The notes below the pieces were generated by a model. That model ran no database searches, was not told the DNA's origin, and saw only the letters and a list, made by a program, of their open reading frames with translations. DNA of 64,000 nt from Pseudomonas sp. PICF141 (GTDB lineage Bacteria > Pseudomonadota > Gammaproteobacteria > Pseudomonadales > Pseudomonadaceae): NCBI RefSeq assembly GCF_002286815.1, contig NZ_MUNM01000055.1, positions 1 to 64,000 on the forward strand, in the 5' to 3' direction. This document shows positions 49,386 through 58,065 of the stretch, piece after piece (position 1 is the first letter of the stretch; each line of letters begins with the position of its first letter). A program made the translations under genes and the position numbers.

Positions 49386-50171
49386 TCAGAGATCGGCCGG
49401 CAGCGGCTCTTTCAGCCAGGTTTGCGAGTTCTTTTCCAGCGCACCGTCAGCCTTGGCCGAGGTGAGGATGTCATTCACCTTGCCCAGCAGCGCTGGCTCG
49501 TTCTTGTTCACGCCGACGTAAACCGGCGAATCCTTGAGCTTCACCTTGAGGGCTGGCACGCGTTTCGGGTTTTTCTCGCTGATCGCCACCATCACCACGT
49601 TGCCACTGGCGATCAGGTCGACTTGCCCTGCGAGGTAGGCGGCGATGGTCGAGTTGTTGTCTTCGAAGCGTTTGATCGTCGCGCCTTCAGGAGCGACTTT
49701 GGTCAGCTCGATGTCTTCGATGGCGCCACGGGTGACGCTGATGGTTTTGCCTTTGAGATCGTCCAGGCCCTTGATGGCGGCGTCTGGCGGGCCGAATACG
49801 GCGAGGTAGAACGGCGCGTAGGCACGGGAGAAGTCGATGACCTTTTCGCGCTCAGGGTTCTTGCCGAGGCTGGAAATCACCAGGTCGACTTTGCCGGTGG
49901 TCAGGAACGGAATGCGGTTGGTGCTGTTGACCGGGGTCAGTTCGAGTTTGACCTTGAGTTGGTCGGCCAGCAGTTTGGCGGTGTCAATATCGAGGCCGCG
50001 CGGTTTCATGTCCGGGCCGACCGAACCGAACGGCGGGAAGTCCTGGGGCACGGCGACTTTGAGGGTGCCGCGCTTGACCACATCCTCCAGACCGTCGGCG
50101 TGGGCGGGTGCCTGGCTCAGCATCAGGCTGGCAAACAAGGCGGCGAGGAGGGCGCTGTAACGCAGGGTCAT
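49386..50171 (-). CDS. Polar amino-acid ABC transporter, substrate-binding protein
   Basis: 261 residues. The start MTLRYSALLAALFASLMLSQAPAHA at 50171 gives a clean signal peptide cleaved before DGLEDVV, so a longer frame from 50354 is rejected. Family-3 pattern: GTLKVAVPQDFPPFGSVGPDMKPRGLDIDTAKLLADQLKVKLELTPV and TTGKVDLVISSLGKNPEREKVIDFS. Ligand is probably a polar amino acid. Its sigma-54 promoter (50217-50232) and NtrC-like sites indicate induction under nitrogen limitation. Confidence 0.93.
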   Translation of the reverse strand: MTLRYSALLAALFASLMLSQAPAHADGLEDVVKRGTLKVAVPQDFPPFGSVGPDMKPRGLDIDTAKLLADQLKVKLELTPVNSTNRIPFLTTGKVDLVISSLGKNPEREKVIDFSRAYAPFYLAVFGPPDAAIKGLDDLKGKTISVTRGAIEDIELTKVAPEGATIKRFEDNNSTIAAYLAGQVDLIASGNVVMVAISEKNPKRVPALKVKLKDSPVYVGVNKNEPALLGKVNDILTSAKADGALEKNSQTWLKEPLPADL

Positions 50172-50216
50172 GGCAAATCTCCGGATCGGCGAGAAGTGAT
50201 TTCTGCGGATCGACAG

Positions 50217-50232
50217 AGCACGGGCCATGCCA
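50217..50232 (-). promoter_or_regulatory. Sigma-54 promoter of the amino-acid transporter operon
   Basis: On the minus strand TGGCATGGCCCGTGCT: invariant GG and GC 10 bases apart, with two mismatches to TGGCACG-N4-TTGCW. Start expected near 50206, 35 bases before the ATG at 50171. Confidence 0.68.
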
Positions 50233-50287
50233 AAAATGGTTTTTGGGGGGCGCAGGCCACGGTTTTGCTGGTGTCGTTCGGTCTTAC

Positions 50288-50298
50288 TGGTCTGAACA
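50288..50298. promoter_or_regulatory. Candidate operator of the FadR-type regulator
   Basis: TGGTCTGAACA matches the FadR/GntR dyad TGGT-N3-ACCA at 7 of 8 defined bases, within the shared promoter region. Speculative, since FadR-family specificity varies. Confidence 0.35.
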
Positions 50299-50312
50299 GT
50301 TGAGTGACATTT

Positions 50313-50329
50313 CGCACCCTGATGGCGCA
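50313..50329. promoter_or_regulatory. NtrC-like site, promoter-proximal
   Basis: CGCACC-N5-GGCGCA, 10 of 12 matches to TGCACC-N5-GGTGCA. Centred about 115 bases upstream of the predicted sigma-54 start. Confidence 0.55.
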
Positions 50330-50343
50330 CCCGTGAAAATTCC

Positions 50344-50360
50344 CGAACCCCCATGGGGCA
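50344..50360. promoter_or_regulatory. NtrC-like site, promoter-distal
   Basis: CGAACC-N5-GGGGCA, 9 of 12 matches to the NtrC dyad, centred 31 bases from the proximal site. The pair spacing imitates that at glnK (4397-4445). Confidence 0.45.
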
Positions 50361-50428
50361 CGACTTGCCGGGCGTTGCGAATAGCTTTACAACTAGCCGC
50401 TCATTGGCCTGGTTCGTCTGAAAAAACC

Positions 50429-51136
50429 ATGAACTCGATCTCCCGCGCCGTACCCGAAGTGGCGCTGCAAGCCATCCGCAAACTGATTACCGAACAAGGC
50501 TTCGGGGCGGGGGACGCGTTGCCGTCGCAACGGGATCTGGCAGCTCAGTTGGGCGTCAGTCGGGCGTCATTGCGCGAGGCGTTGTCGTCCCTGAGCGCGC
50601 TGGGGGTGGTCAGTATCCAGCCGGGCAAGGGGGTGTTCGTGCAATCGCCGGTAGATCTGCCCCGGGGCGATGCGGCGCCGGGCTGGCCGTTCGCGGCTCA
50701 GGCATCGCCATTGGACATTTTCCAGCTGCGCTACGCGCTGGAAGGTTTTGCCGCCGGGCTGGCGGCCGTGACCTTGAGCACCGATGAACTCGATGCCCTG
50801 GAAGACAATGTCGCCGCCATGCGCAACGAACTGCGGACCGCCGACTTCGATGCAGCGGCGCGACTGGATTTCGAGTTTCATCGACGTATCCTCCTGGCCA
50901 GTGGCAATCAGGCGATGCTAAGCATCCTTTCCGCCAGCGCCGACATCTTCCTGGAGAGCCAGAAGCTACCGTTCATCAGGGCCGAACGGGCGATGGAAAC
51001 CTGGCAGGAGCACCGTAAAATCCTCCGCGCACTGGCCCGTCGGGCCTCTGGCGCCGCGCAGAAGGCCATGCAAGAGCATGTGCGCAATGCCGCCCTGCGG
51101 ACCGGAATTGCTTTTGTCGCTCCCGCCACCTCATGA
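50429..51136 (+). CDS. FadR/GntR-family transcription regulator
   Basis: 235 residues. N-terminal GntR winged helix (ALQAIRKLITEQGFGAGDALPSQRDLAAQLGVSRASLREALSSLSALGVVSIQPGKGVFV) and a C-terminal FCD helical ligand domain (DIFQLRYALEGFAAGLAAVTLS, AARLDFEFHRRILLASGNQAM). The start MNSISRAVPEVALQ at 50429 has only an A-rich sequence upstream, no strong Shine-Dalgarno. It is divergent from the amino-acid transporter and probably regulates it. Confidence 0.9.
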   Translation: MNSISRAVPEVALQAIRKLITEQGFGAGDALPSQRDLAAQLGVSRASLREALSSLSALGVVSIQPGKGVFVQSPVDLPRGDAAPGWPFAAQASPLDIFQLRYALEGFAAGLAAVTLSTDELDALEDNVAAMRNELRTADFDAAARLDFEFHRRILLASGNQAMLSILSASADIFLESQKLPFIRAERAMETWQEHRKILRALARRASGAAQKAMQEHVRNAALRTGIAFVAPATS

Positions 51137-51258
51137 CTTGAGCTATACCCAAACTCATGGGCCACCATAGCGAGACTCAATCATCTGCGGCTTCCTGAAC
51201 ACGGGAAGGGCGGCTATGATGGGCCACGTTTTTTATTGCTTACAACCCGGAGACATCC

Positions 51259-51588
51259 ATGAGCAGCGATCTTATCAAGCACGTCACCGACGCTAACTTC
51301 GAAGAAGAAGTACTGAAGGCTGCTGGCCCTGTGCTTGTTGACTACTGGGCTGAGTGGTGCGGCCCTTGCAAAATGATCGCCCCGGTTCTGGACGAGATTG
51401 CTGGCACCTATGCTGGCAAGCTCACCGTTGCCAAGCTGAACATCGATGAAAACCAGGAAACCCCGGCCAAGCACGGCGTACGCGGTATCCCGACGCTGAT
51501 GCTGTTCAAGAACGGCAACGTCGAAGCCACCAAGGTCGGTGCGCTGTCGAAGTCGCAACTGGCTGCTTTCCTCGACGCCAACATCTAA
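51259..51588 (+). CDS. trxA: Thioredoxin 1
   Basis: 109 residues, standard length. Active site WCGPC at 33-37, cis-Pro in RGIPTLMLFKNG. It reduces protein disulfides in the cytoplasm. The start follows CCCGGAGACATCC. A TATGAT box at 51215-51220 is a possible -10. It is followed by a strong terminator, then rho, the conserved trxA-rho order. Confidence 0.97.
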   Translation: MSSDLIKHVTDANFEEEVLKAAGPVLVDYWAEWCGPCKMIAPVLDEIAGTYAGKLTVAKLNIDENQETPAKHGVRGIPTLMLFKNGNVEATKVGALSKSQLAAFLDANI

Positions 51589-51609
51589 GCGTTGTTATAA
51601 AGCGTCATG

Positions 51610-51638
51610 AAAAGGCCCCGCATAATGCGGGGCCTTTT
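51610..51638 (+). terminator. Terminator after trxA
   Basis: Stem AAAAGGCCCCGCA / TGCGGGGCCTTTT with loop TAA; symmetric tracts. It separates trxA from rho. Confidence 0.9.
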
Positions 51639-51659
51639 CGTTATTGAGGGCTAGACGCT

Positions 51660-51835
51660 CCGAAATTCAGGTGGTACATTCGGCCCCGCACTGGTTTCTC
51701 CACTGCCCCCTGCTAGCCGTCGCCGACGCACTCCTTTTCGAATAAGTACGCGATCCTGTCGCCTTCTCTGCGGCGCGGCCTCATTAAGCCAAAAGCTTAA
51801 TTTCCCCCCTCCATAAATGATTACGTCATTCCTAT
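51660..51835 (+). promoter_or_regulatory. Leader of rho (Pseudomon-Rho-like RNA region)
   Basis: Long leader with hairpins, including a perfect ATTAAGC / GCTTAAT stem at 51783-51801 with loop CAAAA, followed by a T/C-rich run. The rho ATG at 51836 has no Shine-Dalgarno motif. A conserved structured element upstream of rho in Pseudomonas (Pseudomon-Rho motif) is known; this region fits by position, but I have not aligned it. Confidence 0.55.
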
Positions 51836-53095
<1,260 letters not shown>

Positions 53096-53111
53096 ATCGC
53101 AGAAAGTCAGC

Positions 53112-53136
53112 AAAAGCCGGGGAAACCCGGCTTTTT
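53112..53136 (+). terminator. Terminator after rho
   Basis: Stem AAAAGCCGGG / CCCGGCTTTTT closed by a GAAA tetraloop. Confidence 0.9.
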
Positions 53137-53236
53137 GCTATCTGATTTTTGATCAACGGCAGTTCGTGGTTCTGAATAGAGGGGTTCGGCGCTAAACTGC
53201 CTGCCCCGAACGCCACGGCCAACACGAGGCTCACGC

Positions 53237-54703
53237 ATGCAGTATCGCGACTTGCGCGACTTTATCAGCGGCCTGGAACAGCGCGGCGAACTCAAGCGCA
53301 TCCAGGTTCCGGTGTCCCCAGTGCTCGAAATGACCGAGGTCTGCGATCGCACGTTGCGCGCCAAGGGCCCGGCGCTGCTTTTCGAAAACCCTACCGGTTA
53401 TGACATTCCCGTACTCGGCAACCTGTTCGGCACCCCTGAGCGCGTGGCGCTGGGCATGGGCGCAGAAGCGGTCAGCGAGCTGCGCGAAATCGGCAAGCTG
53501 TTGGCGTTCCTCAAGGAGCCCGAGCCGCCGAAGGGCCTCAAAGACGCCTGGTCCAAGCTGCCGATCTTCCGCAAGATCATTGCCATGGCGCCCAAAGTCG
53601 TCAAAGACGCGGTGTGCCAGGAAGTGGTCATCGAAGGTGACGATGTCGATCTGGCGATGTTGCCGGTGCAGACCTGCTGGCCGGGCGATGTCGGTCCACT
53701 GATTACCTGGGGCCTGACCGTCACCAAAGGTCCGAACAAGGATCGCCAGAACCTCGGTATCTATCGTCAGCAGGTGATCGGCCGCAACAAGGTGATCATG
53801 CGCTGGTTGAGCCACCGTGGCGGCGCGCTGGATTACCGTGAATGGTGCGAGAAACACCCCGGCCAGCCGTTCCCGGTCTCCGTGGCCTTGGGCGCTGACC
53901 CGGCAACCATTCTGGGCGCCGTGACCCCGGTGCCGGACAGCCTGTCCGAATATGCTTTCGCCGGCCTGTTACGCGGCAATCGCACCGAACTGGTGAAGTG
54001 CCGCGGCAATGACCTGCAAGTGCCGGCTACCGCCGAGATCATCCTCGAAGGCGTGATCCATCCCGGCGAAATGGCCGACGAAGGCCCGTATGGCGACCAC
54101 ACTGGCTATTACAACGAAGTCGACAGCTTCCCGGTGTTCACCGTCGAGCGCATCACCCATCGAATCAAACCGATTTATCACAGCACCTACACCGGCCGTC
54201 CGCCGGATGAGCCGGCGATTCTCGGTGTGGCGCTGAATGAAGTGTTCGTGCCGATCCTGCAGAAGCAGTTTCCGGAGATCACCGACTTCTATCTGCCGCC
54301 CGAGGGCTGCTCGTACCGCATGGCCATCGTGACCATGAAGAAGTCGTATCCTGGGCATGCCAAGCGGGTAATGCTCGGTGTCTGGTCGTTTTTGCGACAG
54401 TTCATGTACACCAAGTTCGTTATCGTCACTGATGACGATATCAACGCACGGGACTGGAACGACGTGATCTGGGCCATCACCACGCGCATGGACCCCAAGC
54501 GTGACACGGTGATGATCGACAACACGCCGATCGACTACCTCGACTTCGCCTCGCCGGTTTCCGGCCTGGGTTCGAAGATGGGACTCGATGCCACGCATAA
54601 GTGGCCCGGTGAAACCACTCGCGAGTGGGGCCGGGTCATCGTCAAGGATGAAGCCGTTACCCAACGGATCGATGCCATCTGGAATCAGTTAGGAATAGAT
54701 TGA
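53237..54703 (+). CDS. ubiD: 3-octaprenyl-4-hydroxybenzoate carboxy-lyase UbiD
   Basis: 488 residues, the E. coli size. It decarboxylates octaprenyl-hydroxybenzoate using prenylated FMN supplied by UbiX. MQYRDLRDFISGLEQRGELKRI and the pFMN-binding and catalytic E-R-E region GIYRQQVIGRNKVIMRWLSHRGGALDYREW, plus HPGEMADEGPYGDHTGYY, match the family. It overlaps the next gene by one base, as ubiD and fre neighbour each other in E. coli. Confidence 0.97.
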   Translation: MQYRDLRDFISGLEQRGELKRIQVPVSPVLEMTEVCDRTLRAKGPALLFENPTGYDIPVLGNLFGTPERVALGMGAEAVSELREIGKLLAFLKEPEPPKGLKDAWSKLPIFRKIIAMAPKVVKDAVCQEVVIEGDDVDLAMLPVQTCWPGDVGPLITWGLTVTKGPNKDRQNLGIYRQQVIGRNKVIMRWLSHRGGALDYREWCEKHPGQPFPVSVALGADPATILGAVTPVPDSLSEYAFAGLLRGNRTELVKCRGNDLQVPATAEIILEGVIHPGEMADEGPYGDHTGYYNEVDSFPVFTVERITHRIKPIYHSTYTGRPPDEPAILGVALNEVFVPILQKQFPEITDFYLPPEGCSYRMAIVTMKKSYPGHAKRVMLGVWSFLRQFMYTKFVIVTDDDINARDWNDVIWAITTRMDPKRDTVMIDNTPIDYLDFASPVSGLGSKMGLDATHKWPGETTREWGRVIVKDEAVTQRIDAIWNQLGID

Positions 54704-55671
54704 TGCGTGTAACTTTGCAGCCTTCCGGAGCAGTGCTGGATATTCTGCCCGGCGAGCGGATTCTCGATGGCGCGCGGCGCCTGGGCTATGAATGCCCGCA
54801 AAGCTGTCGAAACGGCAATTGCCATGTGTGCGGCGCGTTGCTGGTGGAAGGGCGGGTCCAACAAGCCGGCGATGTGCGCGACCATGGCGAGTTCTACACT
54901 TGCATTGCAGAGCCGCTGGAAGACTGCATCGTGCTGTGGGATGGCGTGCTCGCGCTGGGAGAATTGCCGGTGCGCAGCGTGTCGTGTCAGGTCATTGAAT
55001 GCAGGGACGTCGGCGGCGATACCTGGCGCGTGCGTCTGCGTGCCCCGGCGGGCAAGCCGCCGCGCTATCACGCCGGCCAGTACCTGATGATCGAGCGTGA
55101 AAACGGCGAGAAATCCGCCTTCTCCCTGGCCTCTGCACCGCATTCCGGGCGCGACCTGGAAATTCATGTACTGGCGCGCGAAAGCAGTGCGCTGAGCCTG
55201 ATCGAACAGCTTCAGCGCAACCCGATGGTGCGCATCGAGATGCCGTTCGGCGATACCCATCTGGCGGAACTACCAGACGGTCCATTGGTGCTGATTGCTG
55301 CCGGGACCGGCATGGGCCAGATTCACAGCCTGATCGAACATTGCCGGGCTGCGGGGTTCAAGCATCCGGTGCATCTGTATTGGGGCGTACGTCGTCCTGA
55401 AGACTTTTATGACATCGAACATTGGGATGAATGGGAAAAACTGCCCAATCTGTTCCTGCATAAAGTCGTCAGCGATCAGTGTGGTTGGGGAGGGCGCTGC
55501 GGCATGTTGCATGAGGCAGTGTGTGAAGATTTCCCCGATCTCAAAGCCCTGCACGTCTACGCCAGCGGCTCTCCGGCGATGGTCTATGGCACGCTGGATG
55601 CGCTGGTCGAAGCGGGGATGGATGCCCATCAAATGCGCGCGGATGTGTTCGCTTACGCGCCGCGATCTTGA
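54703..55671 (+). CDS. Ferredoxin-NAD(P)H reductase (2Fe-2S + FNR domains)
   Basis: 322 residues. An N-terminal plant-type ferredoxin domain (residues 1-85) has the cluster cysteines C35, C40, C43 and C67 (SCRNGNCHVC, FYTC). A flavin domain follows (GQYLMIERENGEKSAFSLASAPHSG, with RxxS/T-like FAD motif) and an NAD(P) domain (LIAAGTGMGQIHSLIEHC). It resembles CDP-glucoseen reductases and E. coli Fre with an extra ferredoxin. Coupling to ubiD suggests it supplies flavin or electrons to ubiquinone synthesis (inference). Confidence 0.9.
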   Translation: MRVTLQPSGAVLDILPGERILDGARRLGYECPQSCRNGNCHVCGALLVEGRVQQAGDVRDHGEFYTCIAEPLEDCIVLWDGVLALGELPVRSVSCQVIECRDVGGDTWRVRLRAPAGKPPRYHAGQYLMIERENGEKSAFSLASAPHSGRDLEIHVLARESSALSLIEQLQRNPMVRIEMPFGDTHLAELPDGPLVLIAAGTGMGQIHSLIEHCRAAGFKHPVHLYWGVRRPEDFYDIEHWDEWEKLPNLFLHKVVSDQCGWGGRCGMLHEAVCEDFPDLKALHVYASGSPAMVYGTLDALVEAGMDAHQMRADVFAYAPRS

Positions 55672-55698
55672 ATCGTTATAACTCCTCATATAGCCGAT

Positions 55699-55726
55699 CG
55701 GTATTTATATAATTATATAAATGCCG
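55699..55726. repeat. 28-base A+T-rich palindrome
   Basis: A stem of 14 base pairs with no loop: CGG, then a T.G wobble, then the perfect ATTTATATAA / TTATATAAAT core, then CCG. It sits in an unusually A+T-rich gap 28 bases after the ferredoxin-reductase gene. Could be a cruciform, an operator, or a termination aid. No protein match known. Confidence 0.6.
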
Positions 55727-55867
55727 GTAGGTTATATCCCATTCAGGCAATAAGTTTTAGAGCGCCGCCATGGCACTTAAATTGCCTTAAACCTATGTGC
55801 CTTATTGTTACAACGGTGCGTTCTATTAAGTAATTCTTCACCCGCGGGGAGCTGAACGCTATTCGCC

Positions 55868-56536
55868 ATGAGCGCCATTGAATCTGCTTTTTTGAATCTG
55901 GCTTACCCTCCGCGGCTCGATCTGGGGCCGCAACTTACGCATGAACAACTGCTCAACTCGATGCAATCGACCATGGCGCGCCACAAGGGTGGGCCGGTCT
56001 GGCTATTCGCTTATGGTTCGCTGATCTGGCGCCCTGAATGTGCGGCGGTTGAGCGAGTACGCGGTCGCGTGCATGGCTACCATCGCGGTTTATACCTGTG
56101 GTCCCACGAACATCGCGGTACGCCGGAAGCGCCCGGGCTGGTATTTGGCCTGGATCGCGGCGGCTCATGCAGCGGGTTTGCCTATCGCTTGCCCGAAGAG
56201 CAACTCGACGCTTCGCTTTATGCGCTCTGGCAGCGTGAAATGCCATTCCCGTCCTATCGCCCACACTGGCTCAACTGCCGTCTCGAAGACGGAAGCCAGG
56301 TTCAGGCATTGGGATTCGTTTTGGAGCGACACCTGCCCAGCTATGCCGGCAACTTGCCGGATCATGTGCTGAGCCAGGTGTTCGAAAGTGCTTGCGGGCG
56401 TTATGGCACGACGCGCGAGTATGTCGAGCAGACTGCCCACGCCCTGCGTAGCCACGCCATGCCAGACCGGAATCTGGAGGCGCGGCTCAAGCGCTGCAAA
56501 TCAAAAGCCGATCAGGCGATCGCTTCGCGGCTCTGA
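55868..56536 (+). CDS. chaC: Gamma-glutamylcyclotransferase (ChaC family)
   Basis: 222 residues. Begins with a helical part, then VWLFAYGSLIWRPECAAVERVRGRVHGYHRGLYLWS, the ChaC signature with the YGSL substrate loop, and DRGGSCSGFAYRLPEEQLDA. ChaC degrades glutathione to 5-oxoproline and Cys-Gly. A 25-base convergent overlap with glpT ends the gene. The start is preceded by a GGGGAG site. Confidence 0.92.
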   Translation: MSAIESAFLNLAYPPRLDLGPQLTHEQLLNSMQSTMARHKGGPVWLFAYGSLIWRPECAAVERVRGRVHGYHRGLYLWSHEHRGTPEAPGLVFGLDRGGSCSGFAYRLPEEQLDASLYALWQREMPFPSYRPHWLNCRLEDGSQVQALGFVLERHLPSYAGNLPDHVLSQVFESACGRYGTTREYVEQTAHALRSHAMPDRNLEARLKRCKSKADQAIASRL

Positions 56537-57861
56537 CTGGCGACGTTTTTGTGACCCAAAGTAGGCGCCAGGAACGCCATCGCCAGCAGGCAGGCAACAA
56601 CCAGCAGGATGAAGCCGCCATCCCAGCCGAAATAGTCCACCGTGTAGCCCATCAGGGCACTGGCCGCGACTGAACCACCCAAATAACCAAACAAACCGGT
56701 AAAGCCCGCGGCCGTTCCTGCAGCTTTCTTCGGAACCAGCTCCAGCGCCTGCAGGCCGACCAGCATCACCGGGCCGTAGATCAGGAAGCCGATCGCGAAC
56801 AGCGAGATCATGTCGACCATCGGATTGCCCGGCGGATTGAGCCAGTAAACGATCGTCGCAACGGTCACCAGTGCCATGAAGACCATGCCCGTCAGGCCAC
56901 GGTTACCCCGGAAGATCTTGTCCGACATCCAGCCGCACAGCAGCGTGCCGGGAATGCCTGCCCACTCATACAGGAAGTAAGCCCAGGACGTCTTGTCGAA
57001 GTTGAAATGCTTGACCTCCTTAAGGTAGGTCGGCGCCCAGTCCAGAATGCCGTAGCGCAACAAATAGACGAAGACGTTGGCCAGTGCGATGAACCAGAGC
57101 ATTTTGTTGCGCAGCACGTATTTGACGAAGATGTCTTTGGCGCTGAATTCTTCTTCATGGCTGGCGTCGTAGCCTTCCGGGTAATCGTTCTTGTACTTCT
57201 CGATCGGCGGCAGGCCCGTCGATTGCGGGGTATCACGCATGACGATGAAGGCAAATACAGCGACCAGCAACGCCACCGCTGCCGGCACATAGAACTTGCT
57301 GTGCCAGTCGTTGAACCAGCCCATGCCGAGTATTGCCAGCGGGCCGATCAAACCACCGCCGACGTTATGCGCGGTGTTCCATACCGAAACCACACCGCCG
57401 CGTTCTTTCTGTGACCACCAGTGCACCATGGTGCGCCCGCTCGGCGGCCAGCCCATGCCTTGCGCCCAGCCGTTGATGAACAACAGGATGAACATCATGG
57501 TCACGCTGGACGTCGCCCACGGCGCGAAACCGAAAATGAACATGACTCCGGCGGACACTATCAGGCCAAAAGGCAGGAAATAACGAGGGTTTGAGCGGTC
57601 GGACACGATGCCCATCAAAAACTTGGAAAGGCCGTAAGCGATCGCAATCGCCGACATGGCCACACCCAGCTGGCCTTTTGTATAGCCTTGAGCAATCAGA
57701 TCCGGGATCGCCAGGGTGAAGTTCTTGCGCAGCAGGTAGTAACCCGCGTACCCAATGAAAATGCCGGCGAAGATTTGCCAGCGAAGTCGTTTGTAGGTGT
57801 CGTCTATTTTTTCTTCAGGCAATGGAGCCTGATGTGCGGCAGGACGAAAGAAAGCAAACAT
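56512..57861 (-). CDS. glpT: Glycerol-3-phosphate transporter GlpT
   Basis: 449 residues, twelve membrane segments of the major facilitator superfamily (organophosphate antiporter group). MFAFFRPAAHQAPLPEEKIDDTYKRLRWQIFAGIFIGYAGYYLLRKNFTLAIPDL and GWAQGMGWPPSGRTMVHWWSQKERG are diagnostic. It exchanges glycerol-3-phosphate for phosphate and is also a route for fosfomycin. A GlpR-type operator (57910-57923) lies 49 bases before the start. Convergent overlap with chaC. Confidence 0.96.
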   Translation of the reverse strand: MFAFFRPAAHQAPLPEEKIDDTYKRLRWQIFAGIFIGYAGYYLLRKNFTLAIPDLIAQGYTKGQLGVAMSAIAIAYGLSKFLMGIVSDRSNPRYFLPFGLIVSAGVMFIFGFAPWATSSVTMMFILLFINGWAQGMGWPPSGRTMVHWWSQKERGGVVSVWNTAHNVGGGLIGPLAILGMGWFNDWHSKFYVPAAVALLVAVFAFIVMRDTPQSTGLPPIEKYKNDYPEGYDASHEEEFSAKDIFVKYVLRNKMLWFIALANVFVYLLRYGILDWAPTYLKEVKHFNFDKTSWAYFLYEWAGIPGTLLCGWMSDKIFRGNRGLTGMVFMALVTVATIVYWLNPPGNPMVDMISLFAIGFLIYGPVMLVGLQALELVPKKAAGTAAGFTGLFGYLGGSVAASALMGYTVDYFGWDGGFILLVVACLLAMAFLAPTLGHKNVASQSREAIA

Positions 57862-57909
57862 TCAAGAGCTCCAGATTTCTTGTTTTTACTGCGGATGCGA
57901 ATGTTACAG

Positions 57910-57923
57910 TTTCGTTACCGAAA
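57910..57923. promoter_or_regulatory. GlpR-type operator of glpT
   Basis: TTTCGTTACCGAAA, a perfect TTTCG-N4-CGAAA dyad. The core TTCG-TTAC-CGAA matches the GlpR operator TTCGWTAWCGAA at all but one base. It is 49 bases upstream of the glpT ATG. Confidence 0.7.
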
Positions 57924-58028
57924 ATAGCATCGGTTCGCAGTCGCAAAACAGCGGAAAAATTGGAGATGGCATGTTCTTTTATGAACATGTCGCTCAAGTA
58001 TAAATAAAGGACGGTATGGGAATGGTGA

Positions 58029-58056
58029 GCCCGGGTCGCAGGGGGACAACCCGGGC
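58029..58056 (-). terminator. Hairpin after the quinone oxidoreductase
   Basis: GCCCGGGT / ACCCGGGC stem with a 12-base loop, 10 bases after the stop. No T tract, so possibly a rho-assisted terminator or mRNA stabiliser. Confidence 0.4.
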
Positions 58057-58065
58057 AGGCAACAA

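Larger units (their letters stand above)
50172..50428. promoter_or_regulatory. Divergent regulatory region of the amino-acid transporter
   Basis: 257 bases between the binding-protein gene and the FadR-type regulator. It contains a minus-strand sigma-54 promoter, two NtrC-like dyads and a FadR-like dyad, so both genes are probably controlled from it. Confidence 0.65.
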
